Of a stretch of 60,566 nt of DNA, positions 10,629 through 20,655 are shown in pieces. The notes under the pieces are model-generated. The model was not told the DNA's origin and did no database searches. It saw nothing but the letters and a program-made list of their open reading frames with translations. Each line of letters begins with the position of its first letter. Position 1 is the stretch's first letter. Made by a program: the position numbers and the translations under genes. The stretch is from Serpula lacrymans var. lacrymans S7.9 (taxonomy: Eukaryota; Basidiomycota; Agaricomycetes; Boletales; Serpulaceae): the NCBI RefSeq assembly GCF_000218685.1, contig NW_006763309.1:53322-113887 (forward strand), read 5' to 3'.

Positions 10629-11906
10629 TCAATCGGTGGAGTTATGAGTTCCCTCTAACCACACCTTATCTCCTTTGTGATATTCTCGTGCTTCCGTGCG
10701 TTTCCGGTCATAGTACTTTTTGAGGTTTTGATTCGCGAGTAATAATGATTGTCGAGTTTGTTTGTGTAGTTTTGTCATAGAGGTTGCGAAATCTTCGGCA
10801 GCTTGCGAGCGCCCTGAAGGCTTCTGACCGGTTCCTTTACGAGGGTGAGAACCATAATTTACAAAGAAGGGGGTCTGATTGGTTGCGGAGTGAAGATGAT
10901 TGTTGTATGTGAACTCGGCAATGGCTAGCCAATCAGCCCAGTCGTCTTGTCGGTGATTAATGAACGTGCGTAGGTAATGTTCCAGGTCTTGATTGATTCG
11001 TTCGGACTGCCCGTCAGTTTGGGGATGGTAACCTGTTGACAGACCGGGTTCAATCCCAAGGGTTTGATAGAAGTCCTTGGTGAAGTTCGACATGAATTGA
11101 GGTCCTCTATCCGATATAATCTTTTCCGGGATGCCGTGTAGTTGTATAACCGAATCTCGTAGTTGTTTGGCGTAGCCTAACGAATCAAGAGTAACGTGCG
11201 TTGGTACGAAGTGAGCCATTTTCGAGAATCTGTCAACAAAAACCTGGATAGCGTCGTATCCGTTTGACTCTGGTAATGCTCCGATGAGATCCGTTGTGAT
11301 TATCTGCCAAGGACGATCAGGGATCGGATTTGGATGGAGGGGAGCATGCGGTTTTTGACGATGCGACTTTGTTCTCTGACATATCTCGCATCCTGCGACA
11401 TATTTCCTGATATCTCTCCTGAGGCTAGGCCACCAGAATGATCGGTTTACTCCTTCGTGCGTCTTTCTTTCTCCTGGGTGTCCGCTGAGGCTCGTGTCAT
11501 GTTCTTCTTCGATAATACGTGCCCTCAACTTTGGATCTTGGGGTACGTAGATTTTGTTTTTGAAGGACCCTAACGTCAACTCGTCTTCTTTCTCATTTCC
11601 TATCCAGACGATTCCGTCTCGTTTCTTCCAAACCTTTGGATCTTCTTTCAACTTCCTTACTACGTAATTGTCTAGTTTGTGCTGCAAAGCTAGCAGCTCG
11701 TCCAGGTAGTGTTCTTCTAACACGTCCTCCATAGTATAAATGTTTGCTTCCGCGAGCTGAGGTAGAAGGACTTGTCCTTCGTTGTCTCTCTCGCCTCTCG
11801 GATGGTCTACTCTTCGGCTAAGTAGGTCCGCTTTCGTGTTCGCCGAGCCTTTCACATGCTCTAGCTTGAAATCATATCTCGCTAGTGTGTCCATCCACCT
11901 AGCTTG
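10629..11906 (-). pseudogene. Gypsy-1 pol: RNase H end and integrase
   Basis: This open block lies between two TGA codons. It begins with the last part of RNase H (ARYDFKLEHVKGSANTKADL). The integrase has an HHCC zinc site (HDTSLSGHPGERK, then CEICQRTK). The catalytic triad is visible as the Asp in TTDLIGALPESNGYD, the Asp in ISDRGPQF, and the Glu in HPQTDGQSERINQDLE. Length and order are normal for a chromovirus. The stop at 10629-10631 (GAT TGA CCG) most simply derives from a CGA arginine codon. Confidence 0.92.
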
Positions 11907-13770
11907 TCATCTGTTTACCTTCTGGGGGTCTCGGAAGTAGGTGAGGTTTTGATGGTCGGTGAATATGGTGAACTGGTGTTTAGCTCCCATGAGGAGGTGT
12001 CGCCATTCTTCTAACGCATGCATTACCGCTAGCATCTCTTTATCCCAGATAGCGTAATTTCTCTCTGCAGGGTTCATCGATTTTGACAGGAATGCGACCG
12101 GTCTCCATTTCCCTTCTTGCTGCTGGGATAACACTGCTCCCGTGGCGTAGTTGGAGGCATCACATTCAACTTTGAATGGATCCTCGTCGTTAGGGATTGC
12201 GAGTGTGGGCGAAGTGGTGATTGTCTTTTTGAGAACGTCGAACGCTCGTTGTTGGTCTTCAGCCCACTCCCAGTCTACCTTTCCGGTGAGAATCGTCAGC
12301 GGTTTGGCAATCTTTCCGTAGTCTCTGATGAATCGTCTGTAAAAGTTTGAAAACCCTAGGAATGACTGTAACTCCTTCTTTGTTCGTGGTATCGGCCATT
12401 CTGCAACTGCCTGTACTTTTAGCGGGTCCATACGAATTGTATCATGGGAGATGATCATTCCCAGATATTCGACTTCTTTCTTTTCAAACTCACATTTCTC
12501 TGGTTTGAGATATAATTGATTGTCTGCGAGTATCTGAAGAACTTTGGATACAATCTTCCTGTGTTCTTCTAACAAGTCGGTGAATATCATGATGTCGTCG
12601 AGGTATACAATAACTGATCCTTCGTTGATTAGGTCTCGGAGAAGTCGGTCCATCATTGTCTGAAAGGTGGCTGGGGAGTTCGTGAGTCCGAAGAACATAA
12701 CCAGAGGTTCGAACAATCCTCTGTTAGTTCTGAAGGCGGCCTTGTGCTCATCTCCTTCTTTGATTCGAACATTATTATATCCCCAACGGACATCCAGCTT
12801 GGTGAAGAATCTCGCTCCTTTGAGTCGGTTTATCAATTCTGGAATGAGGGGTAACGTATATTGGTTTTTAATCGTGAGGGCGTTGAGTTTCCGATAGTCT
12901 TGTACCGGTCTGAGAGATCCGTCTTTTTTCTTGATAAAGAAGAACGGGGATGCGTAAGGGGATTTCGATACTCTGATCCTCCCTGTCTCCAGGTTCTCTT
13001 TCAAGAATTCGTCAAGATGAATTTGTTCGTCTCGGTTAAGTGGATACGTTTTACAGTCTAGACCTTTGGCTTCTGGTAGGAGTTCAATTGCGTGGTCCCA
13101 GACTCGTCGTGGGGGTAGTTTGTCAAATGACGCTTTTGTGAATACTGGCTCAAAATGATGATAAAACGGGGGAACGACGTCTCTGAACGTGAGTGTTGAC
13201 TTTGCTCGTTCTGATTCTTCCGCAATCTGTTGGCTTTTGGTCTGAGATACGTTGCTTTCGACGGAAATTTTGTCAATCCTGCTCTGTAAGTCTACAGCGA
13301 TGACTCTATCTCCGTCTTCAGGGTGATACTCCATATCATCAGAAGGGTACGTGATGGTGTTGGTTTGCCAGTTGATGTCGGGATTCGTGCGTCGTAGCCA
13401 GTCGTGTCCTAATAAAATTCTGGCCTCTCTTTGTCCAGTGACCAGGAAGTCCATTAATTCCGTGCGACCTGCCACAGTTAGGCGAAGTGTCACATATTCC
13501 GTTAAAGGTCCAGTGCGATTCTTGGTTCCATCGGTGTTTGAGACAATAACACGAGTTGGCAGTGGTTTTGTGGAAATGTTGTGTTGCCGAACAAAGGCTT
13601 CGTCAATGATAAAATCTGTGCATCCTGAATCTATCAAAACTGGTATGACATGCGTCTGGTGATCGTCGATAGTGGATAATTGACATTGTAGCGAGAGTTT
13701 GCGTTGATGAGATGGGGGAGGGATGAGAAATCTTTGATCACATTCAACTGCTCTACGATATACTCTTCAT
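11907..13770 (-). pseudogene. Gypsy-1 pol: protease, reverse transcriptase, RNase H
   Basis: The open frame 13637-11907 (576 residues counted from a non-ATG codon) is the core of pol. The protease active site IDSGCTDF is at its start. RT includes KSPYASPFFFIKKKDGSLRP, the FFGLTNSPATFQ block and YLDD (residues 345-348 of this frame). RNase H includes VECDASNYATGAVLSQ and ends FTDHQNLTYFRDPQKVNR. The frame is open upstream to about 13770, where the preceding coding frame (13634-14035) runs out, indicating a 1-nt indel near 13735. The terminal TGA (11907-11909) follows NR, where related elements have RQ, so a CGA to TGA change is likely. Confidence 0.92.
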
Positions 13771-14035
13771 CGTGTTGCTTGAGTAAATTGATTGTATCCG
13801 TCGTGATGTGTGGGTAACACTGGGGTGAGGCCCAGTTCCGAACCAATGCTTTGGCTCTTTCTTCTTTCTGGTCTTTAATTCGTCGAGCCAACCATTCCGC
13901 TGAATGTGGCTTAGCGTATTTCTCGGCACATGGGTTTTGGGAAACATGTTTCGATTTATCAGTTACAAATACATTTTCCGAACCGTGCTTACTGGTCAGA
14001 GAGTCCGTGCTTACTCCTGACCTTCGAGAAAATCC
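13634..14035 (-). pseudogene. Gypsy-1 pol N-terminal segment in the -1 frame
   Basis: Downstream of the gag slippery site the -1 frame reads RRSGVSTDSLTSKHGSE, then AEWLARRIKDQKEERAKALV, and on to DEEYIVEQLNVIKD. This hydrophilic leader joins gag to protease. After about 13735 sense continues one frame back (RFLIPPPSHQRKLSLQCQLS, leading to the protease). A single indel therefore breaks the Gag-Pol fusion. Confidence 0.75.
13994..14035 (-). promoter_or_regulatory. Programmed -1 ribosomal frameshift signal at the gag end
   Basis: On the minus strand the heptamer GGATTTT (14029-14035, in frame as G GAT TTT) is followed by a 6-nt spacer CTCGAA. Next comes a hairpin: GGTCAGGAGT (14013-14022) pairs with ACTC-T-CTGACC (13994-14004), 10 bp with one bulged T around the loop AAGCACGG. 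The gag stop TAA (14011-14013) sits at the stem-loop junction. GGAUUUU is the known shifty heptamer of red clover necrotic mosaic virus. The -1 frame entered here is the pol leader frame. Confidence 0.75.
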
Positions 14036-14931
14036 TTCGTCTTTGTCTCCTCCTGGGTTGTGGTTGCTTCTCTAGCTGCAACTTTCTTCAGAGGGCAGTT
14101 CCTTGCGATATGACCCGGCTGGCCACATCCGTAACATAATCTGAACCGACTCTGTTGGTCCGTATCCATGGGTACACCTTGTCCGGGGAACACACCTCTC
14201 TGAGGTTGATCCTCGAACCTTCTTGCATACTGATTTGTCTGGGGTCTCGCCATCTGCTGTGGCTGCGGCTGTTGCACATGCTGGTGCGTATACGTCTGTT
14301 GTCTGTAGATAGGTCGCGACGGCTGCGTGACTTCTCTCTTCCGTCTTTTGTCTAACTGAAACTCTTCTCTTCGTGCCTCCCATGTGTAGGCTTGCGTTTT
14401 CCACTCAGCAAATGTTTTTGGTAGGTCTCTCTGGATGATGACGAAATCACAGATTCGAGAGTGAAGATTCTTTTTGAGAATTCGATTGATCACGTCGAAG
14501 TGAGTGGTAGCGTCATATCCGGCCTTGTCCATGAGCGTTGTGAAATGGCTAAAGAATTCGTCGCAATGCTTATTCTCCTGCTTGTATGTCTCAATCTCGT
14601 TTACCGCCTGCGATCTTTCGTTTGGATTCCCGAATACTTGGGCTAGATCGGTTAGGACGGTCGAGAGAGTTGGCCATACGGGGGTAGTTGCGTCGAGAGC
14701 TTTGGTAAGCACGTTCTCTTTCCAAGCTTTTACTGTCGACGTTCCTTGGTCGCTGATTTTGGACAGGAGGTAGATGAGCTTCGTCTTCTCGTCTGGAAAG
14801 TAGGATGCGTAGGCGGTTAAGTACAACTGTAGTGCTTGGCGCCATGCTATGAATCGTTCCTTCTCTCCTTTGAATTTGAAGGGTTCTGCTGCGAGAGTTA
14901 CTTTGCCGTGTAGCTGCGTGGGGTTAGACAT
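14011..14931 (-). CDS. gag: Gypsy-1 Gag (capsid and nucleocapsid)
   Basis: A 306-residue frame starts at ATG 14929-14931 (MSNPTQLHG) and ends at TAA 14011-14013. The first 200 residues match a gypsy capsid pattern, with FKGEKERFIAWRQALQLYLT and DEFFSHFTTLMDKAGYD. A basic Gln-rich linker follows. One CCHC zinc knuckle (CYGCGQPGHIARNC) lies near residue 270. It forms the particle and binds element RNA. This is the one frame of the element with no visible lesion. Pol is expressed by -1 slippage near its end. Confidence 0.93.
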   Translation of the reverse strand: MSNPTQLHGKVTLAAEPFKFKGEKERFIAWRQALQLYLTAYASYFPDEKTKLIYLLSKISDQGTSTVKAWKENVLTKALDATTPVWPTLSTVLTDLAQVFGNPNERSQAVNEIETYKQENKHCDEFFSHFTTLMDKAGYDATTHFDVINRILKKNLHSRICDFVIIQRDLPKTFAEWKTQAYTWEARREEFQLDKRRKREVTQPSRPIYRQQTYTHQHVQQPQPQQMARPQTNQYARRFEDQPQRGVFPGQGVPMDTDQQSRFRLCYGCGQPGHIARNCPLKKVAAREATTTQEETKTKDFLEGQE

Positions 14932-14933
14932 GG

Positions 14934-16013
14934 ATGACTAAATCAAAAACTTCTTTCCCGTAGTTTTGGTATTCTCTGAACAATCGACAGACGTTCCTGA
15001 TCTGTCTTTGTTCTCTTTCCCAATTCCTTCCTTCGAGGATCTCGTGTCCAATTTTAAACACTAGTCTGCGAAATTGCGATATGCAGGCTACTATCCTTCG
15101 TATTGCGTCGCGGCAGAAAGGGGTGACAACTAATACGTGGACTCCTGTTTTAAGATAATCTCATTGGTTGAAGGCGTCGTTCTGTTCGGGAGTGAGGGGG
15201 ACGTCGAAGAAGAATGGTATTTCTCGATAGAACTTGATGAGATCGGTTTCGTAAATTCCAATTCTTGTAAAAAGAAGTTCAAGAGGGGTAGGATTAAATG
15301 ACGCTGTAACGTATACGTCAATTTTGGATGGTTCGAGGTAGGGCGTAAGGAATTCTAGGTAGGGTGCGGAGTAGGGTCGTCGGTGGATGATGATTCCACA
15401 GGGAAGTAGGTAGTGGATTTCTCTCCCGTCCTGTTCTGGTGAGAACGCAAGTTGGGGAGTTTCAACGTAGTTTGGAAGGTGATAGATGCGTGGAGAGATT
15501 CCGTCGGATAGTATGAGAAGAGCTGTCTTATGTTCTGCCACTCGTCGTCTGAGGGCTCGTTTTTCTTCACTGTCGTTCCGACGAGGGGGTTCTAGAATTC
15601 TCTGTTCGTAGACTTCGATCGATAGGTGCTCTAGGTGTATCGAATTGAACCTGAACAATTCTCTGGATGCTTGATCGGATTCCCAAAAGCAGGTTTGAGC
15701 AGCTGCTGATGCGTACTCGAGTAAGCGCGACGTATTGACGGAGTTGGGAGATTTCGAATGCTAAATCGTCGACGGCTAGAACTAGTCCTTCTAGTTCAGA
15801 GATGGGGGAAGAGGCGGCTGATGAGTCTTCGTAATACTCAGTTTCTGTGTTGCTGTGGGCAGGCTGGGGGTGCGTGGCAGCGTTGACAGGTACTGCAACG
15901 TGGAGGTCTCGGTTGTTGAGGGCGCGATGGAATTCCTCGAGTGAACGTCGTTCTTCGTCCGTTACTAGGCTCTCTCTGATGTTCGACAGTTTGACGATTG
16001 TAGAAGTGATCAA
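14934..16013 (-). pseudogene. Gypsy-1 extra pre-gag reading frame (broken)
   Basis: Between leader and gag, about 1.1 kb is coding-like in three successive frames. 16013-15567 starts MITSTIVKLSNIRE and includes VDDLAFEISQLRQYV. 15658-15161 includes SDGISPRIYHLPNYVE and DGREIHYLLPCGIIIHRRP. 15123-14934 includes CRDAIRRIVACISQFRRLVF and ends just before the gag ATG. Junctions need a frameshift near 15640 and another near 15120, and a TGA at 15161-15163 follows NQ. An ORF ahead of gag is unusual for Ty3/gypsy. I do not recognise the product; heptad-like helices suggest a structural or RNA-binding role only weakly. Confidence 0.55.
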
Positions 16014-16241
16014 AGACGACAGCTAGGGTGAGGACTTGAGCTAGAACAAGTAAGAGTATTACTTCGAGGTGGGTAGGAATGTTGGAGAGAACAACTAGCT
16101 AGCTTAGCTAGAAGGCAAGTGGTTGTTTTGGATGGGGAGGAGGACGGTGAATGACAACACGTCCGAGGGATGAAGGAAAAGGTGGGTTAGGGCTATAATG
16201 GGTTCAAGCGAGATGGTACGCTGTGAACGGATTGTAGAGTG

Positions 16242-16252
16242 AGCTTTCTATT
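16242..16252 (-). other. Gypsy-1 primer binding site, self-priming type
   Basis: The minus strand just inside the 5' LTR reads AATAGAAAGCT, one base after the LTR end. It is the exact complement of AGCTTTCTATT within the LTR (16428-16438 and 9565-9575), which lies about 35 nt downstream of the TATA box and so at the predicted transcript 5' end. An 11-nt self-complement of this kind is the Tf1/sushi self-priming arrangement. No tRNA-like TGG start is present. Confidence 0.75.
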
Positions 16253-16253
16253 T

Positions 16254-16950
16254 TGTGAGGCAACGATAAACTATAACAAAAACTAAACCTATCTCCTTCT
16301 GCACCTGCAGGGAGTAAGGGTCCAATGAGCTTTGAGGTCGACAGACGCTAGAAATATAGCGAGTAGAGGACTTTTGAGAGGTAAGCTTCAAAGGTTCTTG
16401 TTAAGGAGTAAAGCGGGTAAATTCAGTAATAGAAAGCTAAGGAGCTATACATGAATAGGTACGTCTTTATATAGGGAACTGTCCGTTCCTCAGACCGAAA
16501 GGAGAATATACGAAAAGTGGTCTGAGGAATTAATCTACCAATAAGAAAAATGGAGAGTAACTATTGTATGACTTCTGGCTTGATTAATCAGCAGGTGAGA
16601 GACTTGTACTAATAATAGAAGATTGTCACGCGTGGTCAGGAACCGTATCCTCATGATGAGGTACCATTCTAGATAAGGCGTTATTAGTATTACCAGGCTT
16701 TACTGGGGCTTGGAGCTGGTTGGCGAGATGCCTACTACCAGTCCCTACCCAGTGTGCTGGCTGGCTGGGAGCGATGCCCAGTCTCTGATCTGTGATATAA
16801 AATGGTAACAATGGTTAAGAAAGCCTGTGAGGGCTATGAGAAGTAGAACGGCAAATGATACCTCTAGCCCTAGAGCCAGAGGCGTAATGGGAAAAGCGTT
16901 CGAGAACCAAGACATAGTGAAGATAAGGAAATAATAAAATGGTCCTTACA
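16254..16950 (-). mobile_element. Gypsy-1 5' LTR
   Basis: A 697 bp repeat matching 9391-10087 at all but two positions noticed. The promoter TATATAAAG is at 16465-16473 (minus) and the predicted start at 16438. The leader of about 240 nt (16014-16253) has no long frame before the pre-gag ORF. GTAAT at 16951-16955 is the target duplication. Confidence 0.95.
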
Positions 16951-17960
16951 GTAATTGACTTCTTTTTAGGCATGGCCTGGGCATCCTCTTTTTGACACAC
17001 AGCTTCAGGGCCTGTGTTAAAAGAAAGAGCACATGATGAAGGGTCCTCCAGACTACAGCCAAAACACTGGCAAGAAGAAGTTGTAGCTGGACGTGGATGG
17101 CTCATACAGGTGGAACAAGTGCACTGTAAGTCTTTACAAGGATTGTTGTACAGTTAATTTTATTCCATGGCCTTACATGTACAAGGTGCCAGGACGAGTT
17201 TTGCCATGTTTATGGATATACATAATGCCCCATCTCTCCTTTTGTTGTGTCCTGTCAGGCCTTATCCTGCCAACCTTCTGGTGGAATTCATCAGCATTTT
17301 GCACCACTCCCATCATCACAATCAAGGTAAAATTGATAGGGTCGTACCCAACACAGAGTCCATTGGTTGCATTGATTATGCGTGTTATGGGGTTTTTATG
17401 AAACAGTCTCCGGGTTTTAATATTGTACTTGGGTGAGTTAAGGGAATTGTACATGCGGATATGGAGATCCAGACTGGATTGTTCAGGTGCGTTGGCCCAT
17501 AAATATGTTTGAAGTTGGGAATTGAAGGTATATTGTTGGGCAGAAAATGATGGTTTTGTGGTCAGAGTGGAGGATCCATTGCAGCTGGGAAAAGTTCCAA
17601 CCCCCAAGTCCATGCTTCAACTCATGTATTAACAGTTGAACATCTGGGCGTAGGTTGGACCTTTAAATGAGGTGGTATTCTCCTGCTTTCAGTCCAAGGA
17701 AGTTACATATTCGGTCTATTGTCATCCATTGTCAGGCCTGAAACTAGTGTGGCAGTAACAGCAATCTGCACAACTTGGGGGGGCATTTGGGCAGCAATGT
17801 ACCATATCTGTAGGAAGGCATTTTGGAAGCTATTGCCCCAAGTATCCAGTAAGTGGATCTCATCTATTCCTAATGCAGTTAGTTGTGGCCGCAATCCTTT
17901 GTCATGCAGGAGCTCCTCAAAAAATTGTGACGACAGCTGTTTGAGTGACAGAAGGATCAT
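16951..17960 (-). pseudogene. RecQ/DEAD-box-like helicase remnant
   Basis: The minus strand contains a DExH box within TALGIDEIHLLDTWGNSFQN (17703-17960) and ATLVSG downstream. The 17173-17613 block has IINATNGLCVGYD, and HQKVGRIRPDRTQQ, which resembles helicase motif VI. A cysteine-containing tail (SCQCFGCSLEDPSSC) ends KKKSIT at the Gypsy-1 insertion and continues at 9390. RecQ-like helicases of this type are repeated in many Agaricomycete genomes, often in mobile contexts. The Walker A part is not found, the exons are out of frame with one another, and the copy is dead. Confidence 0.65.
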
Positions 17961-18668
17961 TGAGGCTTGGTGGTGAGTTATATGCCATAAATTTTCTTGC
18001 CTTTTTGTTAAAGCTTCATGAAGGGTGTGGCTTAGTCTCTGTTGCTGACCTTATACAATACATGTGACTGTCAATATATGATACTAGTAGTTGGTATATG
18101 AAGACAACAATATTGGTAATAAGGTCTGCTCCGAATTTAAGGCCCTTTGCGGGAACCCCCCACTCAATGCCTTTCAGCCACAGAGTAGAGAGCTATTACA
18201 GGTCCGCAACAGCTTAGAAGCAGTTCCAACCAACCCCGCTTAGACATTACCCCACAATGAAATCAATCACTTCCCAAAGTCCTGTGCAAAGCCTTGTGTA
18301 CAGATAATCAGTAGCTTAATAGTATTGATCAATTAATGTACAGTAGTTACAAAAATCAAAGCCGTTTCCCATTAATCATGTCCCAAACACCCCAGCAAAC
18401 ACCTCGCTGAACAGCACAAACATCAAGCCAAAAGCTTGAGGATGTGTTGGCAAGTATCTATGATGCTCGGTGATCTCTGGCCAACTTTTTGCATCATCTG
18501 TTTAAGACAAAGAATGAGAAAGGAGAGAAACTTGAAAGATCCAAGAGACACTCACACATGGTAGTGTCTCTGATCAATGGGCCATGCACAGGCTCACCTA
18601 CATTGGTGGTGATTCTTGAGCTGATATACCAACAAGCAAAGAGAATCTCCCTTTGGATAGATGCCCCC
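17961..18668. other. No recognisable gene
   Basis: Short frames only. The N-terminal part of the helicase might be expected here on the minus strand, but no Walker A motif was seen. The right edge is the solo LTR at 18669. Confidence 0.35.
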
Positions 18669-19088
18669 TGTAACAACCAAGAGTTAGTTACTCTGGCGCA
18701 CACTTAAGACAAACTATAAAGGTAGTGATGAGGGAGTGGTTACCCCTTAGGTAGGACCTAGTTAGTTGTTGGTATACAACAGGAGGACTTGCTGAGGAGT
18801 CTCCTTGATCTATTGGGGTATTTATACTACTACAATCTTATTTGTACATATGTACTGTATAGTTGATAAAGGTAGTGGCTGATGATGTCATGGGGCCTAG
18901 CCCGCATAATCAGCTCCATTGCATGAGAGAGTTTGTGTCTAAAAGGAGAATAAAGGCAGCGCCGCGCGAGAGAGTGGAGTTAGAACAAAAAGGAAAGTGC
19001 CACATGGCACGGAGTGTGAACTACAGTAAAAGGTTAAAGCGAAGAATGAAAATTAAAGGAAAGGTCCAAAAATTGTGTTATTGTAACA
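18669..19088 (-). mobile_element. LTR, family LTR-A, no clear TSD
   Basis: A 420 bp unit closely similar to 4965-5374, from TGTAACAACC to TTATTGTAACA on the plus text. The flanking pentamers CCCCC and CATCC do not match. It may be the product of recombination between LTRs or an older insertion. No internal region is attached on either side. Confidence 0.85.
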
Positions 19089-20079
19089 CATCCCTGGTAA
19101 ATAATCAAATCTACATACCAGGGAGTGTTAGCTTCAATTAAATTCAGCATGCAAGCCTTGCACTCACTGCCTGGGCCCTTGAACTTGTTGTTCACCAGAT
19201 CCATGCTGAGTTAAACAGGATGATCTCTGCAAAGGCAGGTCTACAAGTGTGGGCAGGCACTACTCATGAGGGACGTCGGACACAAGGTACCCAGGTCACA
19301 TGGGATATTAAAAACAACTTCAGTTTTGCCAAGCTTGAAACCACCATACGGAAGCACGCACCTGTATTCTGGCACTTGATTTGCTCCTACTGCAACTCCG
19401 AACTTGTTTATGGAGACAACTATGTCCTGCATACAAACCGGCCTCAAAATCTGGTAGGTGGACTTATCATATGGCTGGTCCATTTTTAATCAGCTCTACA
19501 GGGTGCCATTGATAGTATAATATCACTTACCTTTATACGTTCAAAAAACGCCAGCTATGGTGCATTGTGTCGGACCTTGTACCTGTTTGCAGCTAAAGCC
19601 CATTGCTCAATCATTTGGGTTGAGAGCCAACTTGGACGCTGCACTGTATACAACACAGCATTTTGAGCCCTTGGGTCCATGGCCTTCCTACAAGAAGCTA
19701 CAAAGCCCAGCTCAGGAAAATTTTTTAGTATAGTAGGGGACAACATATAGGTATTTGCACAAAGGAGAGACCATTGAATCGGCAGAAAAGTCAAATAATC
19801 AAGAGCTTTGCTGGTACAGTAGTTTAGCTGGAAGACGTTGAGCTGGAAGACGTTGAGCTGGAAGACGTTAACCCAGAAGCCTTTGATTTGGATGAGTTAA
19901 TTAGGAGACAACAGCTTCTTGGCCGCAAGAAACTTATAGTCAAGGGATCACTTAAAGACATAGATACCAATCATCTGCAGAGAGTGATGGGCATTCACTT
20001 CCTGCAGGCCCTCATAAATTTTATACCCACTATGTCAGTCTATCACTCGGAAATGAAGGAGGCCTATAAAACAATCTCA
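19089..20079 (+). pseudogene. DUF6589-like protein, N-terminal half (broken)
   Basis: Plus-strand pieces read KAGLQVWAGTTHEGRRTQGT, TWDIKNNFSFAKLETTIRKH and YGDNYVLHTNRPQN (19220-19480). After a region without sense comes IRRQQLLGRKKLIVKGS and DTNHLQRVMGIHFLQALINF (19888-20040). This order and wording match the part of DUF6589-like proteins that precedes the GGDGL block found at 5987. A 16-nt unit (GAGCTGGAAGACGTT type) is repeated three times at about 19829-19872. Stops and frame changes make it a pseudogene. Its right end is cut by a gypsy fragment. Confidence 0.5.
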
Positions 20080-20275
20080 CTAAAAAGGACATTGTCTGGA
20101 ACTGGGGTTCCAAAGAACAAGAAGCTTTTAATAAGCTTAAACAGGCATTCACAACAGCGCCCATATTAGCATTTCCAGAATTAGACAAAGAGTTCCAGCT
20201 AGAAACCGACTTTTCTGATTTTGCTACTGGGGCTGTTCTATCACAAGGTTTGAACACAGCCACATACCACACATT
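20080..20275 (+). pseudogene. Gypsy RT/RNase H fragment
   Basis: Plus-strand coding similarity to the Gypsy-2 region at 42.6-43.3 kb: TKKDIVWNWGSKEQEAF (with a frame change), then AFPELDKEFQLETDF and SDFATGAVLSQ. Only about 65 codons are left. It abuts the DUF6589-like fragment directly. Confidence 0.7.
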
Positions 20276-20503
20276 TATTCACTACACCATAAAGGCTTAC
20301 AAAATATACTATACATGTGTAATATATTAACCTTTTATGGACTTGTCATTTTTTTTACACATTGAATTATCACAACTTATACTTGGATAAAGCATTACTA
20401 TAAATATGTACTATGGTCTTAACAGCTATATAGGCTATTAGAGCTATAAGAGCCATTATAATGCCTTGGCCAGCTATATAACATTATATATGTGTGCTCA
20501 AAC

Positions 20504-20655
20504 TTATAGTACTATAAGAGCTATAATAGCATTTATAGTAATGCCTCTGCTATATAGCACTATCAGAGCTATAATAGCACAAATAGTATTACCTTTGCTA
20601 TATAGTACTATTAGAGCTATAATAGCATAAATAGTATTGCCTCTGCTATATAGCC
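20504..20655. repeat. 48-bp tandem repeat, about three units
   Basis: The segment GAGCTATAATAGCA recurs with a 48-bp period (about 20518, 20566, 20613) inside an AT-rich stretch that also contains single diverged units upstream (from about 20430). The period is a multiple of three, so the minus strand keeps a repeating 16-residue phrase (AIIALIVLYS), probably by chance. No gene is proposed. Confidence 0.8.

Larger units (their letters stand above)
9391..16950 (-). mobile_element. Gypsy-1: complete Ty3/gypsy chromovirus, TSD GTAAT
   Basis: A 7560 bp element with two 697 bp LTRs. The duplications GTAAT at 9386-9390 and 16951-16955 are perfect. Gene order on the minus strand is 5' LTR, self-priming type primer site, 240 nt leader, an extra pre-gag frame, gag with zinc knuckle, protease, RT, RNase H, integrase, chromodomain, polypurine tract, 3' LTR. 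By eye the LTRs differ at only two positions, both transitions, so insertion is recent. Even so, pol carries two nonsense codons and an indel, and the pre-gag frame a further stop. Either the copy decayed quickly or it was mobilised in trans. Confidence 0.95.

Noticed and set aside
13634..13770. Second programmed frameshift between pol leader and protease
   Set aside because: No slippery heptamer or stable stem was seen at the shift, and related elements read through in one frame, so a simple indel is more likely.
18664..19093. Target duplication for the LTR at 18669
   Set aside because: CCCCC and CATCC agree at only three of five positions, so I do not claim one.
20504..20655. CRISPR-like array
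   Set aside because: The repeats are contiguous and degenerate with no unique spacers of constant length, and the genome is fungal.
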